The notes under the pieces: generated by a model | Told to the model about the DNA's origin: nothing | Seen by the model: the letters and a program-made list of their open reading frames with translations, nothing else | Databases searched by the model: none | Shown here: positions 1-4,907 of the stretch, piece by piece | How positions within the stretch are numbered: the first letter of the stretch is position 1 | Layout of the letters: the number at the start of each line of letters is the position of its first letter | DNA from: Acidobacteriota bacterium | Lineage (GTDB): Bacteria; Acidobacteriota; Vicinamibacteria; Vicinamibacterales; UBA8438 | Direction of reading: 5' to 3' | Length of the DNA: 5,357 bases | Assembly (NCBI GenBank): GCA_003533545.1 | Contig: DQEK01000137.1 | Coordinates: 1 to 5,357 of the forward strand | Translations under genes and position numbers: made by a program

Positions 1-828
1 AAGCTTGCCCGCGGCGACCTGGTGTTCGGTGTCAGCACCTACGACCTGTCGTTGGAGAACGCACGGTCGCTGGCCCAGTCCGACATCGACTACGTCTATG
101 TGGACATGGAACACGGCCCGATGGACTTCTCGGCGCTGCAGGGGTTTCTCCTGGGACTGACTGACCGAGGAGCCATCGTCGTAAACGACAGCGTACGCCA
201 ACCTCTTACCCCGCTGGCGAGGCTAGCGCCCTACGGTCGGGAATCGTCGCATTGGGCGGTGAAGCAAGCCCTTGACATCGGTTTGATGGGGGTCATCTTT
301 CCTTCCATCGACACACCTCAGCAGGCACGGGAGGCGGTACGGTCAATGCGGTATCCGCAGCGCCGCAATTCGCCATTCAGAGAGCCAGGCGGACTCAGAG
401 GGTCCGGGGCGAGCGCGGCGGCTTGGTTTTGGGGACTTTCCAGCGCGGACTACGTACGTCATGCCGATACCTGGCCACTGAACCCACAGGGCGACCTGTT
501 AGCGATCATGATGATCGAAACGGTGGAGGGCGCACAAAACCTCGACGCCATTGCCTCGGTACCTGGTGTCGGCGGGTTCTATGTCGGACCGAGCGACCTT
601 TCGAATTCCTTGGGACTCATTCGCAGCGATCCGCGAGTAGAAGCCACTATCCAGACCATCGTCGACACCTGCCTTGCCAGGAACATCGCCTGCGGTATCA
701 CCGCCGGGGCTGCGGACATGCCCCGGCGCATTGAACAGGGATTCTCGATTCTTGGCGGAGGGCGCGCGGGCGGAGGCTTACCGGCATCGGTGGACAGAGC
801 GATACGCGCTGGACGTGCAACCCGGTAG
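1..828 (+). CDS. HpcH/HpaI-family aldolase (class II 2-keto-3-hydroxy acid aldolase), 5'-truncated
   Basis: This is a cytoplasmic metal-dependent aldolase of the HpcH/HpaI family, which reversibly cleaves 2-keto-3-hydroxy (or 4-hydroxy) acids to pyruvate plus an aldehyde. The reading frame is open from base 1 (residues K-L-A-R-G-D-L-V), and relatives start further upstream, so the N-terminus lies outside the window. The GTG at 22 is an internal valine codon, not a start. There are 275 visible residues. Numbered from the first visible codon, the hallmarks are V-D-M-E-H-G (35-39, His38 matching the catalytic His of E. coli HpaI), Arg74 in L-A-R-L-A-P (matching the substrate-binding Arg), K-Q-A-L-D-I-G (88-94), M-R-Y-P (116-119), L-R-G (132-134), metal-ligand Glu173 in M-I-E-T-V-E-G, and metal-ligand Asp199 in G-P-S-D-L-S. 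Residues 137-163, rich in Trp and Phe, diverge from HpaI and probably line the aldehyde pocket. The substrate is unknown. The gene is convergent with the next one. Confidence 0.9.
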   Translation, partial: KLARGDLVFGVSTYDLSLENARSLAQSDIDYVYVDMEHGPMDFSALQGFLLGLTDRGAIVVNDSVRQPLTPLARLAPYGRESSHWAVKQALDIGLMGVIFPSIDTPQQAREAVRSMRYPQRRNSPFREPGGLRGSGASAAAWFWGLSSADYVRHADTWPLNPQGDLLAIMMIETVEGAQNLDAIASVPGVGGFYVGPSDLSNSLGLIRSDPRVEATIQTIVDTCLARNIACGITAGAADMPRRIEQGFSILGGGRAGGGLPASVDRAIRAGRATR

Positions 829-880
829 TGATTCTCGACGGGCCCAGTCACGACAGGGGCGAACGGGCCCACAGGCACCG
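829..880. other. Convergent intergenic gap with a duplicated GGGCCC box
   Basis: These 52 bp separate the stop of the aldolase (+) from the stop of the 129-aa gene (-). The 9-mer ACGGGCCCA occurs twice, at 838-846 and 863-871. Because GGGCCC is its own reverse complement, the copies could pair into a 6-bp GC stem with a 19-nt loop on either strand, which would suit a shared transcription end. No T-run follows on either strand, so a standard intrinsic terminator is not supported. Confidence 0.3.
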
Positions 881-1270
881 CTAACTGGGTCGCAGCGTTG
901 AAGACGACTCGAGAGCGACCTCGCGCACGCGGGACGTGCGTATCCTCCGGTTACCGAACTGAAATTCCATCTGCAAGCCGATCCCAACCCAACCCAACTT
1001 CAACCCAGTCCCCCTGAAACTCGATCCGTCGAGCCTGGCCCGGGTGTGTTCGGGAAAGAATGAACCGCCTTCAACCATGACCTCTCGAGCAGATGGTTCC
1101 AAGATGGTGATCCGGTAGAGGGTGTTGCCCGTCCGCACTCGTAACGTCGTCAGCGGATCGAGCCCACTGAGGCCGAAGCCGTCGGTCTGAGAAGCGTCTC
1201 TGACAAAACCAGAGAGCGTCCGGCCAAAAGCTACCGACTTACGCGGGCGACGCAACGAATTGGACGACAT
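881..1270 (-). CDS. Small conserved beta-rich protein of unknown function (129 aa)
   Basis: I cannot assign a function. The coding call rests on a sensible start, a strand that continues the minus-strand gene set, and a core (about residues 36-120) that looks like a real fold and resembles, from memory, short hypothetical proteins of Acidobacteriota. That core has alternating hydrophobic strands: L-T-T-L-R-V-R-T (40-46), L-Y-R-I-T-I-L-E-P (51-59), E-V-M-V-E-G-G-S-F-F-P-E (63-74), a G-S-S-F-x-G turn (82-87), and L-K-L-G-W-V-G-I-G-L-x-M-E-F (90-103). This suggests a compact beta barrel. The first 30 residues are basic and polar and look disordered. No signal peptide, membrane segment or cysteine is present, so it is probably cytoplasmic and may bind a ligand or nucleic acid (inference). 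The ATG at 1270 is preceded by GAGGT (1274-1278), with only 3 nt between, and by a TATAGA box at 1291-1296. It lies 125 bp downstream of the propeller dehydrogenase gene. Confidence 0.72.
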   Translation of the reverse strand: MSSNSLRRPRKSVAFGRTLSGFVRDASQTDGFGLSGLDPLTTLRVRTGNTLYRITILEPSAREVMVEGGSFFPEHTRARLDGSSFRGTGLKLGWVGIGLQMEFQFGNRRIRTSRVREVALESSSTLRPS

Positions 1271-1290
1271 CCCACCTCGCTTCAGGAAAG

Positions 1291-1296
1291 TCTATA
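1291..1296 (-). promoter_or_regulatory. Possible -10 box (TATAGA) for the 129-aa gene
   Basis: On the minus strand TATAGA matches the sigma-70 -10 consensus at five of six bases. It lies 20 nt upstream of the ATG at 1270, which would leave a short leader carrying the GAGGT ribosome-binding site. No good -35 hexamer sits 16-18 nt further upstream, and no terminator is visible after the upstream dehydrogenase gene, so read-through from that gene is equally possible. The rest of the gap (1271-1395) shows nothing else clear. Confidence 0.25.
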
Positions 1297-1395
1297 CGAA
1301 TCCGCACCAACCGACCCCGATCCCATCAGGAGTCTCCCGAACACTTCGTGATAGCGAAACCGACCGGTACCAGGCACCGTTGAGACTTGCCACGG

Positions 1396-3105
1396 CTAGT
1401 CTGGTAGCGCATAGACAAAAATCGCATTCCCGGTACGCGGATTCTTCATCTCGGGTATGAGATCCGCCGGTAGCAGGCTGGTCCAGCTCGACCCCCCAAG
1501 CGGACTCCCAGCACCAAACGCGATGTATTGAGTTCCATCCACCGCGTAGGTGATCGGATACCCGTTGGCCATCGTCGACAGGCGGCTCTGCCAGAGCTGA
1601 TCGCCATTTCGTGCGTCATAAGCAAACACGTAGCGTTCCCAATCACCGATGAACACAAGCCCACCAGCCGTGGTTAACGCCGCCGTGTTGTAAGGCGCCC
1701 GACGACGTTGTTTCCAAAGCGTCTCACCGGTCCGAATGTCCAGAGCCTGAAACTCGCCGAGTTGGTCTGGTGCATCCGGATGAAAGTGATTCTGCCGCCC
1801 ACGCACGCCCCCCGTACCGCCACCCCCGAGACGCTGTTCCACCGGTAAAAATGCCGCTGTCTCACAGTTGAGGTTGAGTGGCACGTACAAAGCCGTTGTG
1901 TCGGGATGATAGGCCATCGCGCGCAAGCTCTTAAAACCTCCGGTGCTGGGGCAGAAATACAGTTCCTCACCAACATCCGAAATCATGTCCTCACGGTGGG
2001 TGACGACGCCCGTCTGGGTATCGACGTCGACAATGTTCTGATAACCAAGATCGACCGCGTTCGCAAACGCACCTGTGACCCTATCGAGCTCCCAAAGTAT
2101 CCCCAGCTTCCCCATGCTGAAGACCGATTGCTTGCCATCGTAGTCAATCAGGATTCGCTCAAAGGTTTCGTCCATGTCGTGGCTGTCGCCGGGAATGTGC
2201 TGAAAGTACCAGCGCATTTCGCCGGTGGCCGGATCGAGCGCCAGTGTTGAGTTGCTATAGAGCGCGTCACCGTCAGTGCCCCGAGCATCTCGTGACCAGG
2301 GCTTCGCCTGTGACGTACCGTAAAAAACGAGTCCACTCGCCGGGTCGTAACTGCCTGGAATCCACGCATCGCTGCCCGCGCGCATCAGCAGCGGTAGGTC
2401 ACCCCAAGTATCGCCGCCTCGCTCTCCCGGTCGTGCGACGGTCGAGGTACGCCACAATACTTGTCCAGACTGTCCGTCAACCCCAATGATGTAGCAGGTG
2501 TCCTCACGAAAGCGCTCGCATCCCCGAAGCCCTGCCACAATGACGCCGTCAGCGATAACTGGCCCGCTTGAGAACCCATAGCCCTCCTGCCCCGGTGGGG
2601 CCGCAGGAGTATCCCAACGGACGTCGCCAGTTCGCGCATCGAGTCCCACAACATGCGCGTCGACCGTGTTCAGAATGACCAGGTCTTCATAGATCGCCAG
2701 GCTCCGCATCTGAGCCCCAGCCCGACGCCGCTCGTCCATCTCGTAACGAAATTCCCAGATAAAGTCACCGTTTCGCGCATCGAGTGCCTGCACCACATTG
2801 CCTGGGTTAGCAACGTACATGACACCGTCATAAACGACCGGTGTCGTCTGCGACACCCCTGCCTCAAGACCCCACGACCAAACCAGCCGCAGGTCCCCGA
2901 CGTTGTCCGTGTCGATCTCGTCGAGCGGACTGTATCCCCAACCGTCGAGAGTGCGGCGCCAGCTCAGCCAATCACCCGGGTCCGGGTTCTGCAGCACTGC
3001 GTCGGTAACCGGACTGAAGTTCCGGACCTGTGCATACGTGGGAACCGAGGAAACAAACGCGAGGGTAGCGCACGCGAGCAGCGTGAGATAAATCCTGAGT
3101 AACAT
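1396..3105 (-). CDS. Secreted PQQ-type quinoprotein dehydrogenase (eight-bladed propeller, no heme domain)
   Basis: This 569-aa protein belongs to the quinoprotein alcohol-dehydrogenase-like propellers, periplasmic enzymes that oxidise alcohols, sugars or aldehydes with PQQ and a metal. A signal peptide runs from residue 1 to about 25 (hydrophobic 5-20, cleavage likely after T-Y-A). W-x-W-R-R-T-L-D-G-W-G-Y-S (46-59) is the usual N-terminal motif. Blade motifs of the type A-L-D-A-x-N-G-D-x-x-W recur at 107-117, 154-164, 208-218, 289-299, 454-464 and 495-505. Candidate active-site residues are Glu197 (G-C-E, metal ligand), Trp248 (PQQ stacking), Asp310 and Asp312 in H-D-M-D-E (catalytic base and second metal-side Asp), and Lys333. 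The adjacent Cys-Cys pair of methanol dehydrogenase is absent, and G-T-G-N-P is replaced by G-T-S-Q-A-K-P-W (263-270). There is no C-terminal cytochrome c domain, so the electron acceptor must be encoded elsewhere. Start choice: the ATG has AGGAGG 5 nt upstream. The substrate cannot be predicted. Confidence 0.9.
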   Translation of the reverse strand: MLLRIYLTLLACATLAFVSSVPTYAQVRNFSPVTDAVLQNPDPGDWLSWRRTLDGWGYSPLDEIDTDNVGDLRLVWSWGLEAGVSQTTPVVYDGVMYVANPGNVVQALDARNGDFIWEFRYEMDERRRAGAQMRSLAIYEDLVILNTVDAHVVGLDARTGDVRWDTPAAPPGQEGYGFSSGPVIADGVIVAGLRGCERFREDTCYIIGVDGQSGQVLWRTSTVARPGERGGDTWGDLPLLMRAGSDAWIPGSYDPASGLVFYGTSQAKPWSRDARGTDGDALYSNSTLALDPATGEMRWYFQHIPGDSHDMDETFERILIDYDGKQSVFSMGKLGILWELDRVTGAFANAVDLGYQNIVDVDTQTGVVTHREDMISDVGEELYFCPSTGGFKSLRAMAYHPDTTALYVPLNLNCETAAFLPVEQRLGGGGTGGVRGRQNHFHPDAPDQLGEFQALDIRTGETLWKQRRRAPYNTAALTTAGGLVFIGDWERYVFAYDARNGDQLWQSRLSTMANGYPITYAVDGTQYIAFGAGSPLGGSSWTSLLPADLIPEMKNPRTGNAIFVYALPD

Positions 3106-3109
3106 GGAG

Positions 3110-3116
3110 CCCTCCT
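3110..3116 (-). promoter_or_regulatory. Strong ribosome-binding site of the dehydrogenase gene
   Basis: On the minus strand this reads AGGAGGG. The AGGAGG core (3111-3116) ends 5 nt before the ATG at 3105. It is a full match to the anti-Shine-Dalgarno sequence, the best in the window, and it fixes the start that gives a proper signal peptide. Confidence 0.85.
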
Positions 3117-3141
3117 GGAGCGGGTAAGACCTTGTGCGGAA

Positions 3142-3157
3142 TTGTAACGCGTTTCAA
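3142..3157. promoter_or_regulatory. 16-bp palindrome, probable operator upstream of the dehydrogenase gene
   Basis: The plus strand reads TTGTAACGCGTTTCAA, a palindrome perfect except for one symmetric mismatched pair (third from each side of the central AACGCGTT). A central CG step flanked by AA/TT and outer TTG/CAA is the style of LacI-family operators (family knowledge). It lies 37-52 nt upstream of the dehydrogenase ATG. It overlaps a minus-strand TACAAT (3141-3146), a fair -10 box although no good -35 partner exists. Just upstream, GTTCC-CC-GGAAC (3161-3172) is a second, shorter dyad. A bound regulator here would block or modulate transcription of the dehydrogenase gene (inference). Confidence 0.4.
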
Positions 3158-3310
3158 CAGGTTCCCCGGAACGAGCCCTGAAGACCGGCGGGAAGAAAAG
3201 TCGTGCGCCGGCAACGCAAGACCAACAGGGTCTACGGCCCCCGAACTAGGCAACTCGCACCCGTGATTACCGGACCCAGACCTGGCCCAAAATCTGACGC
3301 CCCGCCGGCG
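3158..3310. other. Intergenic region between SMR gene and dehydrogenase gene
   Basis: This is the remainder of a 205-bp gap, the largest in the window. It holds a 12-bp dyad at 3161-3172 (GTTCC arms, 2-nt centre) and an inverted repeat with 6-bp arms CCGGCG (3185-3190) and CGCCGG (3206-3211) around 15 nt. An 8-bp palindrome CGCCGGCG (3303-3310) directly abuts the SMR stop codon. None is followed by a T-run in the minus-strand direction, so no standard terminator for the SMR gene is supported. I see no small ORF of merit. Confidence 0.5.
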
Positions 3311-3640
3311 CTAGTGCACCTGTGTAGCAGAAAAGGCGTTAATGACGACGACGCCCGTCACAATAAGCAACATGCCGACGACCGCCGGTAGATCAAGTCG
3401 CTGACCGTGGACGACGGCCCCGAGGATGGCGATCAGAACAATCCCCACCCCAGCCCAGATAGCGTAGGCCACGCCTATGGAGAGCCGCTGCAAGCACAAC
3501 GACAGGAAATAGAACGCCGCCGAGTAACCGACAACAACGACCGTGCTGGGCAGGACACGCGTGAACCCCTCCGCCGACTTGAGCGCCGTCGTGGCCGCAA
3601 CTTCCGAAACAATAGCGATGAGCAGGTAGAGGTAATGCAT
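3311..3640 (-). CDS. Small multidrug resistance (SMR) efflux protein, EmrE/Qac type (109 aa)
   Basis: This is a four-helix inner-membrane proton antiporter; family members export quaternary ammonium compounds and other lipophilic cations as antiparallel dimers. The match to E. coli EmrE runs the full length (109 against 110 aa). It includes the essential helix-1 carboxylate (Glu13, in I-V-S-E-V-A-A-T), K-S-A-E-G-F-T-R (21-28), Y-A-I-W-A-G-V-G-I-V-L-I (59-70, with Trp62 matching EmrE Trp63), and G-Q-R-L-D-L-P-A-V-V-G-M (79-90). The Y-A-I-W-A-G-V-G wording points to the Qac/EmrE branch rather than the Gdx/SugE guanidinium exporters. The frame opens further upstream at a GTG (3694), but the ATG at 3640 was chosen because M-H-Y-L-Y-L-L aligns with the EmrE N-terminus. 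No clear Shine-Dalgarno sequence precedes it. Its natural substrate here is unknown; export of a product or toxic intermediate of the neighbouring enzymes is speculation. Confidence 0.93.
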   Translation of the reverse strand: MHYLYLLIAIVSEVAATTALKSAEGFTRVLPSTVVVVGYSAAFYFLSLCLQRLSIGVAYAIWAGVGIVLIAILGAVVHGQRLDLPAVVGMLLIVTGVVVINAFSATQVH

Positions 3641-3708
3641 AAGGCCAACTAAGCGGTGTGGACACAGCGAGTCCCCGACTTCTATGGAAACCACCGGCCA
3701 GAATCTCA

Positions 3709-3725
3709 GGAACCGTCAACGGTCC
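3709..3725. promoter_or_regulatory. Dyad upstream of the SMR gene, possible operator or promoter element
   Basis: Perfect 5-bp arms ACCGT (3712-3716) and ACGGT (3719-3723) flank a 2-nt centre. Two further G:C pairs form if A3711 is bulged out. Read on the minus strand the centre contains TTGACG (3714-3719), a five-of-six match to a -35 box, but no acceptable -10 hexamer follows at 16-18 nt. The site lies 69-85 nt upstream of the SMR ATG, in the 127-bp gap 3641-3767, and 43 bp past the stop of the upstream gene. It could be a regulator site, a weak terminator stem without a T-run, or chance. Confidence 0.25.
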
Positions 3726-3767
3726 AGAGAAAGACATTACGAACGAGAAGTCACCAAACAGCGATAC

Positions 3768-4763
3768 CTAACGACCTTGAGACTCCTCGACGCGCGCACC
3801 TCCGAGCGCATTCGGCACGGAGTAATTGCCTTCGTGGCAGGCATACTCAAACTGAAGATAGTCGTCATCCCGGTTGAACGGAAAAGCCGCAGTCCACGGC
3901 GCGGTATAGGTGTCATCGTCGTTCATCGTGACCGAGTAGCGCATCTCATCAGGCCCAACCAGCGTAAACCGCTCGACAACGTACTGCTTCTCAGACTGTC
4001 GCGACCGGGTCCCTGCCGTCGGTCCTCTCATGTTCTTGACGGCTTTGAAGTTCGTCGACTCGACAACCAAGGTATTGCCTTCCCACCGGCCCCGCGGGTC
4101 GCCTTCCCACTGCTTCACTTTGTTGTCGGCGTGCGACCCACCGATCGGGATGATTCGAACGTTGTGGATCATTTCACTGTGAATGGTGACGTAGCCAGGC
4201 GATTGCAGAATGAGCGTGCCGTTGTTGTACTCGGTTGGCATCATCATGCCAAGCACCCCACGAGAGATGCAGCGGTCACCCGATTCCATGTTCTCGGCAG
4301 CATCGTGCAGTTCAGCCAAATTCATAGAAACCGACTCACGGGCGTTCGCGGTACGTTCGGGAATACGCCCGCTCGGCGGGTCAACGATCAGCGCGGGCTG
4401 GCCGATATCGTCCGGAGTCTCCCAGTACCAGTCAAACCAGTAAAATCCGTAACCGCCGACTCCTCTGGAGTCTTCGTGCCCTCGCCACTCGGACGAGGCG
4501 ATCCGTCCCTGGCCGCGAGCCTCAGCCCTGGCCTGCAGTTCTTCTGATGACAGCTGCTTCCCTGCAAGCTCCTCCGGAAGCTCCAGCGGAGTGAATATCG
4601 CCCTCGAATTGTTCCACATACCGGTGATGTTCGGCTGTCCATCAGACAGCAGCTCCGGTGTCCAGTCCCCCGACGTAGCAGATTGCGTCTGGGCTGGGGC
4701 AGACACGGCAAAGGTCAGCACAAAGGCGGCGCCAACGAACATCATTCGTGAACGGTTCATCAT
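3768..4763 (-). CDS. Secreted protein of an uncharacterised GxWxGxTLVV / ACHEGNY family (331 aa)
   Basis: The function is unknown. From memory, such proteins are numerous in Acidobacteriota and some marine bacteria. A signal peptide occupies residues 1 to about 24 (M-N-R-S-R, then hydrophobic, A-P-A cleavage), so it is periplasmic or extracellular. Motifs in order are D-G-Q-P-N-I-T-G-M-W (41-50), a Trp/Tyr-rich patch (105-114), D-P-P-S-G-R-I-P (128-135), C-I-S-R-G (165-169), Y-N-N (179-181), E-M-I-H-N-V-R-I-I-P (197-206), His211, W-E-G-D-P-R-G-R-W-E-G-N-T-L-V-V (219-234), T-N-F (237-239), E-R-F (264-266), and F-E-Y-A-C-H-E-G-N-Y (305-314). Cys165 and Cys309 could form a disulfide. The Glu, His, Arg and Cys-His-Glu positions recur in the adjacent paralogue and are candidates for a metal or active site (inference). 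AAGGGAG lies 4 nt before the first ATG and 7 nt before the second (4760), so translation may start at residue 2. It is probably a duplicate of the gene at 4908. Confidence 0.88.
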   Translation of the reverse strand: MMNRSRMMFVGAAFVLTFAVSAPAQTQSATSGDWTPELLSDGQPNITGMWNNSRAIFTPLELPEELAGKQLSSEELQARAEARGQGRIASSEWRGHEDSRGVGGYGFYWFDWYWETPDDIGQPALIVDPPSGRIPERTANARESVSMNLAELHDAAENMESGDRCISRGVLGMMMPTEYNNGTLILQSPGYVTIHSEMIHNVRIIPIGGSHADNKVKQWEGDPRGRWEGNTLVVESTNFKAVKNMRGPTAGTRSRQSEKQYVVERFTLVGPDEMRYSVTMNDDDTYTAPWTAAFPFNRDDDYLQFEYACHEGNYSVPNALGGARVEESQGR

Positions 4764-4767
4764 CTAT

Positions 4768-4774
4768 CTCCCTT
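4768..4774 (-). promoter_or_regulatory. Ribosome-binding site before tandem ATG codons of the 331-aa gene
   Basis: The minus strand reads AAGGGAG, with GGAG-type pairing potential. Two ATG codons follow directly (4763 and 4760). The 7-nt spacing to the second is closer to the optimum than the 4 nt to the first, so the mature precursor may begin one residue later. Both give the same signal peptide. Confidence 0.55.
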
Positions 4775-4832
4775 CGAACCCGTACCCCGGGCCAGTCGAA
4801 AACCTGCGACCGTACAATGGCTCAGCACGGTC

Positions 4833-4862
4833 AAAATGTGCCCCCCATGAAGCCCCTGTCAA
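4833..4862 (-). promoter_or_regulatory. Candidate sigma-70 promoter of the 331-aa gene
   Basis: On the minus strand a perfect -35 hexamer TTGACA (4857-4862) is followed after 18 nt by CATTTT (4833-4838), a weak -10 match with A at position 2 and T at position 6 kept. Transcription would begin near 4826, leaving a leader of about 60 nt before the ATG. This is the best promoter-like sequence in the window. It lies inside the 144-bp gap between the two paralogues, suggesting that the 331-aa gene can be transcribed independently of its upstream neighbour. Confidence 0.4.
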
Positions 4863-4907
4863 GCCAGAAGACGGTTGTCTGGAGACCAGTCACACCGCAA
4901 GCAAACA

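Noticed and set aside
1..6. A HindIII site (AAGCTT) exactly at the first base, suggesting a cloning boundary.
   Set aside because: The bases encode the Lys-Leu that aldolase relatives carry at this position, so the site is natural coding sequence. Whether a clone was cut there cannot be told.
22..24. GTG as the start codon of the aldolase.
   Set aside because: The frame is open to base 1 and the preceding residues K-L-A-R-G-D fit the family, so the gene is truncated rather than starting here.
2653..3102. A 149-codon plus-strand open frame within the dehydrogenase gene.
   Set aside because: It lies opposite the well-supported propeller coding sequence and shows no recognisable motif or ribosome-binding site.
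3070..3105. Lipoprotein signal (L-L-A-C, Cys12) in the dehydrogenase precursor.
   Set aside because: The hydrophobic stretch before Cys12 would be too short and continues past it to about residue 20, and a good signal peptidase I site (T-Y-A) follows at 23-25.
3185..3211. CCGGCG/CGCCGG inverted repeat as terminator of the SMR gene.
   Set aside because: The stem is only 6 bp with a 15-nt loop, lies about 100 nt past the stop, and no T-run follows it on the minus strand.
3641..3694. An 18-residue N-terminal extension of the SMR protein from the GTG at 3694.
   Set aside because: The extension is not hydrophobic and has no counterpart in EmrE-type proteins, and no ribosome-binding site precedes the GTG. 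The ATG at 3640 aligns with the family start.
3684..4547. A 287-codon plus-strand open frame opposite the 331-aa gene.
   Set aside because: The minus-strand frame has a signal peptide and clear family motifs. The plus-strand translation is Arg/His-rich with no domain pattern, typical of an antisense shadow.
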